This document shows positions 24,370 to 33,022 of a stretch of 64,000 nt of DNA, piece by piece. Made by a program: the position numbers and the translations under genes. Each line of letters starts with the position of its first letter. The stretch's first letter is position 1. Below the pieces are notes generated by a model. The model was not told where the DNA came from and did not search any database. It worked only from the letters and a program-made list of their open reading frames with translations. The DNA lies in contig JAKAOH010000001.1 of the NCBI GenBank assembly GCA_021812285.1, forward strand, positions 1 to 64,000, given 5' to 3'. This DNA comes from Acidobacteriota bacterium (lineage in GTDB: Bacteria > Acidobacteriota > Terriglobia > Acidiferrales > UBA7541).

Positions 24370-25932
24370 GTGGCCGTCGAACGGGCTCTTGTCAGCGTTT
24401 ACGATAAAACCGGCGTCGCGGAATTCGCGAAGAGGCTTGCGGCGCTCGGGATCGAACTGGTATCGACGGGCGGCACGGCGCGGCTGCTGCGCGAGGCGGG
24501 ACTGAAAGTGCGGGACGTTTCCGAACTGACCGGCTGGCCGGAAATGCTGGGCGGGCGCGTGAAAACGCTCCATCCGAAAGTGCACGGGGGAATATTGTTC
24601 CGGCGCGACCTGGCCGAAGACCGCGTGCAGGCGGCCGAGCACGCGATCGCGCCGATCGATCTGGTGGTGGTGAACCTGTATCCCTTCGAAGCGGTCTCGG
24701 CGAAGCCGGGGATCGAGCCCGACGAACTCATCGAAAATATCGACATCGGCGGCCCGACGATGATCCGTTCGGCGGCGAAGAATTTCCGGTTCGTCGGCGT
24801 GGTGACGGATCCCGCCGATTACGGGCGCGTGGCCGAGGAACTGGAACGAAGCCGGGAATTGAGCCTGGAAACGCGGCTGGATCTGGCGCGGAAAGTTTTC
24901 GCGACGACGGCGCGGTACGACGGGATGATCGCGACCGAACTCGAGCGGGTGAGCGCGCCGGATGGCAAGCTGGCGCTGGGTGAACGCGCGGCGCTGCCGG
25001 CGCGGCTGCATCTGGCGCTTGAGCAGCGGCAATCGCTCCGGTACGGCGAGAACCCGCACCAGCAGGCGGCACTCTACGCGCCGGCGGGGCGAACGCCGAG
25101 CGGCCTGGCGGGCGCGCGGCAGCTGCAGGGAAAAGAGCTTTCCTACAACAATCTGGTGGACCTGGAAGCGGCGTGGTCGCTGGCCGAGGAATTCAGCGAC
25201 GCGGCGGCAGTGATCATCAAGCACTCGAATCCGGCGGGCGCGGCCGAGCATAAAAACCAGGCCGAGGCCTATCGGCTGGCGCTCGCGTGCGATCCGGTTT
25301 CGGCGTTCGGGAGCGTGATCGCGTTCAACCGCCCGGTGGAGAAGGAGACGGCGAGCGAAGTGGGAAAGCTTTTCGTCGAATGCATCGTCGCTCCCGGGTT
25401 CAGCGCGGAAGCGCGGGAAATCCTGGCGGGGAAAAAGAACCTGCGGCTGGTGGAACTCGATACGCCCGATCCCGCAACGACCGAGTTGAAGGCGATTTCC
25501 GGCGGCTGGCTGGCGCAGCAGGCGGACCGCGTTCCGGTGGACGAATCGCAATGGAAAGTGGTGACCGAGCGGAAACCGACGGCGGAAGAGATGGCGGCGC
25601 TGCGATTCGCCTGGACGATCGTGAAGCACGTGAAATCAAACGCGATCGTTTTCACACGCGCCGGGCAGACGGTGGGCGTGGGCGCGGGACAGATGAGCCG
25701 GGTGGATTCGGTGAAAATCGCGGCAATGAAAGCGCAATTGCCGCTCCAGGGAACCGTGGTCGGCTCGGACGCGTTTTTCCCGTTTCCCGACGGCGTGGAG
25801 GAAGCGGCGAAAGCCGGCGCGACCGCGGTGATTCAGCCCGGCGGTTCGGTGCGAGACAAGGAAGTGATCGAAACGGCCAACCGGCTGGGCCTGGCAATGG
25901 TCTTCACCGGACGGCGGCATTTCTGGCATTAA
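24370..25932 (+). CDS. purH: bifunctional AICAR formyltransferase / IMP cyclohydrolase
   Basis: Last two steps of de novo purine synthesis: formylation of AICAR and ring closure to IMP. 520 residues from the GTG at 24370, preceded by GAGGGAGGGTG. The N-terminal IMP cyclohydrolase domain (about 1-190) has ALVSVYDKTGVAEFAK, STGGTARLLREAG, GGRVKTLHPKVHGGIL and NIDIGGPTMIRSAAKN. The C-terminal transformylase domain has LRYGENPHQQAALY, KELSYNNLVDLEAAW, IIKHSNPAGAA and VKSNAIVF. The end ANRLGLAMVFTGRRHFWH is canonical. No other purine genes are in the window, so it may be transcribed with pfk. Confidence 0.98.
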   Translation: MAVERALVSVYDKTGVAEFAKRLAALGIELVSTGGTARLLREAGLKVRDVSELTGWPEMLGGRVKTLHPKVHGGILFRRDLAEDRVQAAEHAIAPIDLVVVNLYPFEAVSAKPGIEPDELIENIDIGGPTMIRSAAKNFRFVGVVTDPADYGRVAEELERSRELSLETRLDLARKVFATTARYDGMIATELERVSAPDGKLALGERAALPARLHLALEQRQSLRYGENPHQQAALYAPAGRTPSGLAGARQLQGKELSYNNLVDLEAAWSLAEEFSDAAAVIIKHSNPAGAAEHKNQAEAYRLALACDPVSAFGSVIAFNRPVEKETASEVGKLFVECIVAPGFSAEAREILAGKKNLRLVELDTPDPATTELKAISGGWLAQQADRVPVDESQWKVVTERKPTAEEMAALRFAWTIVKHVKSNAIVFTRAGQTVGVGAGQMSRVDSVKIAAMKAQLPLQGTVVGSDAFFPFPDGVEEAAKAGATAVIQPGGSVRDKEVIETANRLGLAMVFTGRRHFWH

Positions 25933-26112
25933 GGAGGCAGTTTTCGGGGCGAACCGACAGCGAATTGACCGGCCCGCGGAACGATGGAAACCGGAAGACG
26001 CGCGCGCGGGTCCCATAAACAAATGGGTGCCGGAAGGGGGAAGCGTGCTCGGGTGCGTTGTGGAACGCAAAACCCTGGAATCTTTTGACGGCTCCCCGTT
26101 CATCCAACCATA

Positions 26113-28203
26113 ATGAATTCATTGGCACGTTCGGAGCGATTCGTGAAGCCCTTTGCGGTTTGCGCCCTGTTGTTTCTGTTTCCCATGGCTGCCGGGGCCG
26201 GCCAGCAACCCTCGACGCCGGCGACACAAACGACGCCGAGTTCGGTGGAGCGGCAGGCGGAAGCCTATTCGAATTTCATTCTGGGACACATCAGCCAGCA
26301 GACCTACGAGGAGACGGGCGACCAGCAATACGCCGATCAGGCGATCGCCTACTATCAAAAAGCGCTGGCGCTCGATCCCGGCGTGGCGACGATTTCGCTG
26401 AAGATGGCGGAAACTTACGCGGAATCGCAGCGGACGGCGGAAGCGGTCGACACCGTACAGCAGGTTCTGAAGGCGCATCCCGACGATCTGGAAGCGCACC
26501 GGCTGCTGGCGCGGATCTATGTGAGGGCGCTGGGCCAGGTGGGCATGGGGCAGCAGGGCCAGACCATCCAGCACGCGGCCGAGCAGTACGAAGCGATTCT
26601 GAAACTGGCGCCGGCGGACAAGGAATCGGCGCTGTGGCTGGCGCGGCTTTACCGCTTTGAGAATCAGCCGGAAAAAGCGGCGGGTGTGCTGAAGCAGTTG
26701 CTGTCTCATGATCCGACCTATGAGCCGGCGATCGAGCAATACACACAATTGTTGCTCGACGAAGGCCACGCGCAGGACGCGATCGCGGAGCTTTCGAAAG
26801 TGGCCGAGGGCGCCGGCAGCGGGCGGCTGTACGATCTGCTGGGCGACGCGTACGCGCAGATTCACGAGGAAGTGAAAGCGGAAGCGGCGTACCGGCAGGC
26901 GACGAAACTGGAGCCGGACGTTCCGGCCCACTGGCGGCGACTGGCGCGGACGCTCTTTCACGAAGGCAAGTTCGACGAAGCGGCGAAGGCATACCGGCAG
27001 CTGACCGAACTCGATCCGACCGATCCGGACAGTTACCTGCGGCTGGCGGAGATCGAATATCAGCAACAGAAATTCGATCTGGCGGCGGCCGATATCGAGC
27101 GGGCCAGGCAATTGTCTCCGGACAGCCTTGAAGTGGCGTACAACGAGGCGCTGATCGCCAAGGCGCAAGGCCGCTATCAGGACGCGGTGAACGTGCTTTC
27201 CAGCACGATCGCGGACCTGCAGCACAACTCCTCGAACCGGGCGGCGAACCCGCGCGTGTACTCGATTTTGTACGAGGAACTCGGAGGATTGTACCGGCGC
27301 CAGGGGAATTTTCCGGCGGCGATCGATACGTTCCAGAAGATGGCGGCGCTCGGCCCGGACGAGGCGAACCGCAGCCGGCTGGAACTGATCGAGACCTACC
27401 GCGAAAACAACCAGATCGATCAGGCGATTTCGGAGGCCCAACAAGGCCTGACGGCCAACCCCAAGGACCGGCGCCTGAAGGTGACCTACGCGCTGCTGCT
27501 CGGGGACAAGGAACGCACCGACGAAGCGGTGAAGACGCTGAAGGCGCTGCTCGACGGATCGGCGTCGGACCGGGACCTGTTTCTGGATCTGGCGCAGGTG
27601 GAATTGCGCGGACGGCGATTCGCGCAGGCCGAGCGCGACGCGCGCGCGGCGGAATCCCTATCCAAAACGTCCGGGGACAAGAGCCAGGCGTGGTTTCTGC
27701 TGGGAGCCATCTACGAACGGCAGAAAAAATGGGCGCCGGCGGAGCAGGAATTCCGGAAGGTGCTGGGCGTGGATCCGAACAACGCGGAAGCGCTGAATTA
27801 TTACGGATACATGCTGGTGGAAGAGGGTGTGCGGCTGGATCAGGCGACGACGCTGGTGAAGCGCGCGCTGGCCGTCGACGCCGCCAACAGCGCCTATTTG
27901 GACAGTCTGGGCTGGGCCTATTTCAAGCAGAACCGGCTGGCCGACGCGCGGCATTATCTGAAGGAAGCTGTCGAGCGCAGCCCGCGCGATCCGACGATTC
28001 TGGGGCATCTGGGCGACGTGTACGACCGGCTGGGACAGACCGATCTGGCCGTCGAGACGTGGCAGAAAGCGCTCGATCAGTGGACGCACGTGGTACCGGC
28101 GGATTACGAACCGGCGAAAGTGAAAGCGCTGCGGAAGAAACTGTCGCACGCGCGGAAGCAAACGCAGCGGAAAAACACGAACGCCGCGATGACGCCGCGA
28201 TAA
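26113..28203 (+). CDS. exported tetratricopeptide-repeat protein
   Basis: 696 residues. An N-terminal hydrophobic stretch (FAVCALLFLFPMAAGAG) acts as a signal peptide, cleaved near residue 32. From about residue 60 to 670 the protein is built of roughly 15-16 TPR units with the A-x-x-x-Y/L ... A-x-x-Y-x-x-A-L-x-x-x-P pattern (AIAYYQKALALDPG; AAKAYRQLTELDPTDPDSYL; AEQEFRKVLGVDPNNAEALN). It is probably a periplasmic or outer-membrane scaffold. The C-terminal tail is basic (KLSHARKQTQRKN). No Shine-Dalgarno is obvious before the ATG at 26113. It lies 21 bases before ispE, so it is probably co-transcribed with it. No enzymatic domain is seen. Confidence 0.88.
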   Translation: MNSLARSERFVKPFAVCALLFLFPMAAGAGQQPSTPATQTTPSSVERQAEAYSNFILGHISQQTYEETGDQQYADQAIAYYQKALALDPGVATISLKMAETYAESQRTAEAVDTVQQVLKAHPDDLEAHRLLARIYVRALGQVGMGQQGQTIQHAAEQYEAILKLAPADKESALWLARLYRFENQPEKAAGVLKQLLSHDPTYEPAIEQYTQLLLDEGHAQDAIAELSKVAEGAGSGRLYDLLGDAYAQIHEEVKAEAAYRQATKLEPDVPAHWRRLARTLFHEGKFDEAAKAYRQLTELDPTDPDSYLRLAEIEYQQQKFDLAAADIERARQLSPDSLEVAYNEALIAKAQGRYQDAVNVLSSTIADLQHNSSNRAANPRVYSILYEELGGLYRRQGNFPAAIDTFQKMAALGPDEANRSRLELIETYRENNQIDQAISEAQQGLTANPKDRRLKVTYALLLGDKERTDEAVKTLKALLDGSASDRDLFLDLAQVELRGRRFAQAERDARAAESLSKTSGDKSQAWFLLGAIYERQKKWAPAEQEFRKVLGVDPNNAEALNYYGYMLVEEGVRLDQATTLVKRALAVDAANSAYLDSLGWAYFKQNRLADARHYLKEAVERSPRDPTILGHLGDVYDRLGQTDLAVETWQKALDQWTHVVPADYEPAKVKALRKKLSHARKQTQRKNTNAAMTPR

Positions 28204-28224
28204 CGCCCGAGCCGGAAACCTGCC

Positions 28225-29106
28225 TTGCGCCTCGCCGCCTTCGCCAAGATCAACCTGCAACTGGCCGTGACGAGAACGCGTCCGGACGGCTACCACGAGC
28301 TTCGCACCATCTTTCAATCCATTTCGCTTCACGACGACCTGACGATCCGGAGGTCGCGCCGCGCGGGAATCGATCTGACGATTTCCGGAGCGGCGCTCGA
28401 CCCAGGACCGGAGAATCTGGTTTGGCGGGCGCTGGATCTGCTGAGCCGGGAATTGCGGCTTTCCGGGGGCTGGCGGGCGAGATTGCACAAGCACATTCCC
28501 ATGGGAGCGGGGCTGGGCGGAGGGTCGAGCGACGCGGCGGCAGCGCTGGCGGGGGGCTTGCGCATTTCGGGCAAGCGAATCGCTCCGGAAGTGCTGTTGG
28601 AGATGGGAGCGTCACTGGGCGCAGACGTGCCGTTTTTTCTAGTGGGCGGCAGGGCGCTCGGAGTGGGCCGTGGCGATGAGGTTTATCCGCTGGAGGACGG
28701 GCGGCGGAGGTGGGTGGTGGTGGCGTTGCCGAAGGAGATTCGCGTGGCGACGCCCGAGGCCTACCGATGGCTGGACGCTAAGTTGACAAAGACCGCCGCG
28801 CCCCCTAAACTCTTTGTTTCCTGCGCCCGTAGCTGGAGCCTCGAGGACGCCGATCTCCTGAACGATTTCGAAGCGGTGGTTTTCGACCGCTATCCGATCC
28901 TTCGAGAGATGAAAGGGCGGCTGCTCCAAGCGGGAGCTGCGGGAGCCGCGCTGGCGGGCAGCGGTTCGGCGGTGTTTGGCCTGTTCCAGAACCCAGCGCA
29001 AGCGCGCCGAGCCGCTCGGAAGTTCCAAGATACGCAAGTATTTTTGGCCCGCACCGTGACCCGGGGCGAATTCCGGCGTCTGGGAGAAACTCGGCGCAGG
29101 GCTTGA
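28225..29106 (+). CDS. ispE: 4-diphosphocytidyl-2-C-methyl-D-erythritol kinase
   Basis: GHMP kinase of the MEP isoprenoid pathway, phosphorylating CDP-methylerythritol. 293 residues from a TTG at 28225. Motifs: AFAKINLQLAVTRTRPDGYHEL at the start (catalytic Lys about residue 8), the ATP loop PMGAGLGGGSSDAAAAL (about 91-107), GADVPFFLVGG and the C-terminal GAALAGSGSAVFGLF. It opens the familiar ispE-prs-rplY-pth order, with prs starting 10 bases after its stop. The start follows GGAAA at reasonable spacing and matches the family start exactly. Confidence 0.96.
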   Translation: MRLAAFAKINLQLAVTRTRPDGYHELRTIFQSISLHDDLTIRRSRRAGIDLTISGAALDPGPENLVWRALDLLSRELRLSGGWRARLHKHIPMGAGLGGGSSDAAAALAGGLRISGKRIAPEVLLEMGASLGADVPFFLVGGRALGVGRGDEVYPLEDGRRRWVVVALPKEIRVATPEAYRWLDAKLTKTAAPPKLFVSCARSWSLEDADLLNDFEAVVFDRYPILREMKGRLLQAGAAGAALAGSGSAVFGLFQNPAQARRAARKFQDTQVFLARTVTRGEFRRLGETRRRA

Positions 29107-29116
29107 GGATTCACCC

Positions 29117-30061
29117 TTGGCCGTAGATAAACTGAAAATATTCAGTGGGCGCGCGAATCCGCGGCTCACCGAGGCGATTTGCGGGATTCTCGCCACGCCG
29201 GTGGGCCAGGTGGAACTGAGCACGTTCGCCGACGGCGAGTGCTACATCCAGATTCTGGAAAACGTGCGCGGCACGGACGTCTTCGTGGTTCAGCCGTGCT
29301 CGCAGCCGGTGGATTTCCACCTGATGGAACTGCTGCTGATGATCGACGCGTTCAAGCGGGCGTCGGCGCGGCGGATCACGGCGGTGGTGCCGTATTACGG
29401 GTACGCGCGGCAGGACCGGAAAGACAAGCCGCGGGTGCCGATTTCCGCGAAACTCGTGGCCGACCTGCTGGAGACGGCGGGAGCGAGCCGGGCGTTGCTC
29501 CTGGACCTGCACGCGCCTCAGATTCAGGGTTATTTCAACGTGCCGGTGGATCACCTGTTCGCCTCGCCGGTGCTGGTGGAGCATTTCCGGCAGAAGGACC
29601 TGCCGAATCTGACGGTGGTCTCGCCGGACGCGGGCGGCGTGGAACGGGCGCGAGGATTCGCGAAGAAACTGGACGTGCCGCTGGCGATCGTGGACAAGCG
29701 GCGAGTGGCGATGGACCAGACGGAAGTGATGCACCTGATCGGCGAAATCGAAGGACGAGCGGCGCTGATCGTGGACGACATCGTGGACACGGCCGGAACG
29801 CTGGTGAAGACGGCCGAAGCGCTGCGGGAGCAGGGAGCGGAGCGGGTGTTCGCGGCGTGCACGCACGCGGTGCTTTCGGGCCGGGCGGTGGAACGGATCT
29901 GCCAATCCTCGATCGAGGAGATGGTGGTGACGGATTCGATTCCGCTTCGGGCGGAAGCGGCGAAAATCGGCAAGATCAAGGTGCTCAGCGTGGCCGACCT
30001 GCTGGCGCGCGGCATCCGCTCGATTCACGAGGAATCTTCGATCAGCGCGCTCTTCCTCTAG
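29117..30061 (+). CDS. prs: ribose-phosphate pyrophosphokinase
   Basis: Makes PRPP from ribose 5-phosphate and ATP, feeding nucleotide, His and Trp synthesis. 314 residues from a TTG at 29117. Family features are KIFSGRANPRLTEAI, FADGECYIQI, the flexible-loop region YYGYARQDRKDKPRVPISAKL, DLHAPQIQGYF and the PRPP-binding loop ALIVDDIVDTAGTLVK. Full length with no defects. It is immediately downstream of ispE and 55 bases upstream of rplY. Confidence 0.98.
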   Translation: MAVDKLKIFSGRANPRLTEAICGILATPVGQVELSTFADGECYIQILENVRGTDVFVVQPCSQPVDFHLMELLLMIDAFKRASARRITAVVPYYGYARQDRKDKPRVPISAKLVADLLETAGASRALLLDLHAPQIQGYFNVPVDHLFASPVLVEHFRQKDLPNLTVVSPDAGGVERARGFAKKLDVPLAIVDKRRVAMDQTEVMHLIGEIEGRAALIVDDIVDTAGTLVKTAEALREQGAERVFAACTHAVLSGRAVERICQSSIEEMVVTDSIPLRAEAAKIGKIKVLSVADLLARGIRSIHEESSISALFL

Positions 30062-30116
30062 CGCGCGAAGCGGCCGCTGCGCACGGCGGAGCGGCCCAGG
30101 GAAAGGAAACGAGGCC

Positions 30117-30800
30117 ATGTTGATAGAAGCGAAACGCCGCGACGAACGCGGCAAGAACGCCGCCCGGCGGCTGCGCCGCGAGGGCCGGGTACCGGCGGTG
30201 CTCTACGGCGGCGGCGGAAATGCCGAGGCGCTGGCGATCGGCGCCGGCGAGGCGCAGCAGGTGCTGCGCACGGCCGAGCACAACATCATCCATGAAGTTC
30301 GCGTGGAAGGCGGCGAACCGGCGCGCGCGATGTTGAAGGACTGGCTGGTGGATCCCGTGCGAGGCGACCTGCTGCACATGGACCTGCAGCGGGTGGCGAT
30401 GGACGTCATCATTCGCGTGAAGGTGCGCGTGCATACGTTCGGCGAGCCGCAGGGCGTGAAGGTGCAGGGCGGCATTTTCGAGCGCGTGGCGCGCGAAATC
30501 GAGGTGGAATGCCTGCCCGGAAACATTCCGGACGAAATTCATTTCGACGTGACCGAACTGACGATCGGCAAGCAGTTGCGCGCCGGCGATCTGCCGCTGG
30601 ATCCGGCGAAGGTGCGGCTGCTGACCGATCCGCAGCGCGTGATCGCGCACGTGGTGGCTCCGTCGAAGGAAGAGGAAGCCGCCGCCGCGCCGGAAGCCGC
30701 CGCGGCCGTGGAAGCGGCTGCGCCGGCCGAGCCCGAAGTCATCAAGAAGGGCAAGAAGGAAGTGGAGGAAGGCGAAGAGGGCGAAGGCAAGGGCGAATGA
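30117..30800 (+). CDS. rplY: 50S ribosomal protein L25/general stress protein Ctc
   Basis: 5S rRNA-binding ribosomal protein of the long (CTC) type, 227 residues. The L25 core is residues about 1-95 (IEAKRRDERGKNAARRLRREGRVPAVLYGGG) and the TL5-type C-terminal domain runs from about 96 to 185 (GIFERVAREIEVECLPGNIPDEIHFDV). An acidic, Ala/Glu-rich tail (EEEAAAAPEAAAAVEAAAP, later EEGEEGEGKGE) is low complexity and variable. GAAAGGAAACGAGG precedes the ATG at 30117. It sits in the conserved prs-rplY-pth order. Confidence 0.96.
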   Translation: MLIEAKRRDERGKNAARRLRREGRVPAVLYGGGGNAEALAIGAGEAQQVLRTAEHNIIHEVRVEGGEPARAMLKDWLVDPVRGDLLHMDLQRVAMDVIIRVKVRVHTFGEPQGVKVQGGIFERVAREIEVECLPGNIPDEIHFDVTELTIGKQLRAGDLPLDPAKVRLLTDPQRVIAHVVAPSKEEEAAAAPEAAAAVEAAAPAEPEVIKKGKKEVEEGEEGEGKGE

Positions 30801-30843
30801 GGCCTCGATTCGCCCGGCGCGCTCCGGCGGTTGCGATCTGGCG

Positions 30844-31461
30844 ATGCGACTGATCGTAGGATTGGGCAATCCAGGGCCGGAATACACTTGGTCGCCGCAT
30901 AACCTGGGTTTTCTGGTGATCGACCGGTTATCGGAACGCAGCAGTATTCGCGTGCGGCGGCCGGAAGGAAAGTCGCTGGTGGGACTGGGCCAACTGGCGG
31001 GTACGGACGTTGCGCTGGTGAAACCGCTGACGTTCATGAACGCGAGCGGCATCGCGGTGCGGGACCTGTTGGGCCGGTTGCACGCGGAACCGGCGGACAT
31101 GATCGTGGTGACCGACGACGCGGCGCTGCCCCCGGGCACGCTGCGGATTCGCGAGCGCGGCTCGGCGGGCGGGCACAACGGACTGAAATCGATCATCGGC
31201 GCGATCCAGTCCGACGAATTCGTTCGCGTGCGGCTGGGAATCGGAGCGGCGCCGGCGGGGATGGACCTGGCCGATTACGTGCTCGAGCCGATGAGCGACA
31301 ATGACCTGGAAGTGGCCGCCGAAGCGATCGACCGGGCCGTCGAAGCGGTCGAAATGATTCTGGAGAAGGGCGTCGCGGCGGCGATGAACCGCTTTAACCG
31401 GCGAGCCGAGGGGCTCGACGGGGAACCGCGCTCCGGCGGGAGCGAACCCGGAGCCTATTGA
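30844..31461 (+). CDS. pth: peptidyl-tRNA hydrolase
   Basis: Recycles peptidyl-tRNAs released prematurely from ribosomes. 205 residues. It has the start MRLIVGLGNPGPEYTWSPHNLGF with the catalytic His, LVKPLTFMNASG, the Asp segment VVTDDAALPPGTLRIR, GSAGGHNGLKSI and RLGIGAAPAGMDLADYVL. The C-terminal tail (about 190-205) is a short non-conserved extension. It follows rplY and is 7 bases upstream of rpsF. Confidence 0.97.
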   Translation: MRLIVGLGNPGPEYTWSPHNLGFLVIDRLSERSSIRVRRPEGKSLVGLGQLAGTDVALVKPLTFMNASGIAVRDLLGRLHAEPADMIVVTDDAALPPGTLRIRERGSAGGHNGLKSIIGAIQSDEFVRVRLGIGAAPAGMDLADYVLEPMSDNDLEVAAEAIDRAVEAVEMILEKGVAAAMNRFNRRAEGLDGEPRSGGSEPGAY

Positions 31462-31468
31462 GGAGACG

Positions 31469-31864
31469 ATGGCAGAAGAACGTTTTTACGAACTGATTTT
31501 CATTTGCCGGCCGGATACTCCCGAGACCGACATCGACAAGGTGCTTTCCACGCTGCAACAGGTGGTGGAAGAGCAGAAGGGCCGCGTGGAAAAAGTGGAA
31601 AAATGGGGTGTGCGGAAGCTGGCCTATCGCATCGGCAAAAGCCGCGAAGGTTTCTTCGTGTTCCTGGCCATCTACGGACGCCAGGGCGAGATGATCAAGG
31701 AACTCGAACGCCGCCTGAAGGTTTCCGAGCCCGTGCTGAAGTACATGACGGTGCGCATCGACGAGGAATTGAAGCGTCAGCGCAAACTGAGCGAGCGCCG
31801 CGAACGCCGTCTGGCTCGCCGTCCGCGCAAGACCGCCGGCGAACCGGCCGCAGCTTCGGGCTAA
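31469..31864 (+). CDS. rpsF: 30S ribosomal protein S6
   Basis: S6 (bS6), 131 residues, a small-subunit protein that pairs with S18 in the platform. It has RFYELIFICRPDTPETDIDKV at the start, EKWGVRKLAYRIGKSREGFFVF in the middle and LKVSEPVLKYMTVRIDEELK. A basic tail follows (about 100-131). It is the first of the rpsF-rpsR-rplI trio; the single-strand-binding gene ssb often found between rpsF and rpsR is absent. Confidence 0.97.
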   Translation: MAEERFYELIFICRPDTPETDIDKVLSTLQQVVEEQKGRVEKVEKWGVRKLAYRIGKSREGFFVFLAIYGRQGEMIKELERRLKVSEPVLKYMTVRIDEELKRQRKLSERRERRLARRPRKTAGEPAAASG

Positions 31865-31885
31865 GCCCGTTTCAAGGAGATTCCG

Positions 31886-32200
31886 ATGAGTACGACTCCC
31901 GTAACACCGCAACACTCCGGCCGTTCCTCGCACGGTTCGGGACCCCGACCCGGCGGCGACCGCCCGCGTAAGCCGCGGCGGCAGTACGTTCGCAAGAGGA
32001 AGGTTTGCCGTTTCTGCGTGGACAAGGTGGATTACATCGATTACAAGAACGCCGAGTTGCTACAGACGTTCATTCTGGATCGCGGCAAAGTGATCCCCCG
32101 CCGCATCACCGGCACGTGCGCCCGCCATCAGCGCTGGCTGAAGGTGGCGATCAAGCGCGCCCGGAACATCGCCCTGCTGCCATTCGCCGCGGGGGCGTAG
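31886..32200 (+). CDS. rpsR: 30S ribosomal protein S18
   Basis: S18 (bS18), 104 residues, partner of S6 on the 30S platform. The conserved core is [41 protein letters not shown] and [20 protein letters not shown]. The N terminus has a Ser/Gly/Pro/Arg-rich extension of about 25 residues. AAGGAGA precedes the ATG at 31886. It lies 21 bases after rpsF and 16 before rplI. Confidence 0.97.
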   Translation: MSTTPVTPQHSGRSSHGSGPRPGGDRPRKPRRQYVRKRKVCRFCVDKVDYIDYKNAELLQTFILDRGKVIPRRITGTCARHQRWLKVAIKRARNIALLPFAAGA

Positions 32201-32216
32201 CGCGAAGGAATATCCG

Positions 32217-32726
32217 ATGAAGATCATCCTGCAGGAAAACATCGAAAAGCTGGGCACTCGCGGCCAGATCGTGGACGTGGCCGAGGGTTACGCCCGCAAC
32301 TATCTGCTGCCGCGCAAACTGGCGCTCCAGGCGACGGTCGGAAACCTGAAACAGCTCGAGCGGATTCGCACGAGGCTGGCGAAAATCGAGGTGCAGGAGC
32401 ATTCGGCCGCGGAACAAACGGCCGGGCTGCTGGCGGCGGCTTCTGTGACGTTGCAGCGCAAGGCGGGACAGAACGACCAACTGTTCGGTTCGGTGACGTC
32501 GGCCGACATCGCCGAAGCGCTCGAAGCGCAGGGCATCCAGGTGGACAAGAGGAAAGTGGCGCTCGAACAGCCCATCAAGCTGACCGGCGAATACAACGTT
32601 GCGATCAAGCTGCATCACAACGTTTCCGCGACGATCAAGGTGGTGGTGGCTCGGGAAGGCGAACCGCCGGCAGCGGCCGCGCCGGCTCAGCCGGAACCCG
32701 CGCCGGAACCGGCTCCCGCGGAGTAA
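32217..32726 (+). CDS. rplI: 50S ribosomal protein L9
   Basis: L9 (bL9), 169 residues. The N-terminal rRNA-binding domain carries MKIILQENIEKLGTRGQIVDV, EGYARNYLLPRKLA. A long connecting helix follows, and then the C-terminal domain (QNDQLFGSVTSADIAEALEAQG, KLTGEYNVAIKLH). An Ala/Pro/Glu-rich tail of about 20 residues extends beyond the usual end. It is the last gene of the ribosomal trio; a hairpin follows before the dnaB spacer. Confidence 0.97.
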   Translation: MKIILQENIEKLGTRGQIVDVAEGYARNYLLPRKLALQATVGNLKQLERIRTRLAKIEVQEHSAAEQTAGLLAAASVTLQRKAGQNDQLFGSVTSADIAEALEAQGIQVDKRKVALEQPIKLTGEYNVAIKLHHNVSATIKVVVAREGEPPAAAAPAQPEPAPEPAPAE

Positions 32727-32754
32727 TGCGGCGAGAGAGTCTGGGAATTTCCTC

Positions 32755-32794
32755 CGCCCCATGCGCCCGCGCGGCGCGTGGGGCGCTGTGTTTT
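32755..32794 (+). terminator. hairpin after rplI, probable terminator
   Basis: Arms cgccccatgcgc (32755-32766) and gcgcgtggggcg (32774-32785) pair over 12 bp with one G-U, around a 7-base loop, followed by ctgtgtttt. The U-run is short and delayed, so termination may be partial. Confidence 0.5.
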
Positions 32795-32804
32795 CGGACC
32801 AACG

Positions 32805-32886
32805 TTTTCCACCGGACGCGCGCTTTTCCACAGGCCGCGAAAATTCGCGAGGGCGCATTCCGATTGGGGTTCGGGGCTGTGGATGA
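32805..32886. promoter_or_regulatory. cluster of DnaA-box-like 9-mers upstream of dnaB
   Basis: TTTTCCACC (32805-32813), TTTTCCACA (32824-32832) and, inverted, TCATCCACA (read on minus strand at 32878-32886) differ from the DnaA box TTATCCACA by two, one and one base. Three sites in 82 bases is suggestive of DnaA control of dnaB or of a DnaA-titrating site. The region (32727-33022) has no gene. Confidence 0.35.
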
Positions 32887-33022
32887 ATGCCGCCGAAATT
32901 CACAGGCGCGCACTGGCTTTTTTCAGGGCGGCGTGGAGAATGGCGGTTCGCCCGGCGCAAAGGGCGGCGAAAAAGGCGTTGCGCGGGGATATTTTCAAGG
33001 CGAAAATAAAGCGAATACGAAC

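Noticed and set aside
23803..25629. A 608-codon frame opposite pfk and purH
   Set aside because: It crosses two well-supported genes and is Arg/Pro-rich without domain features.
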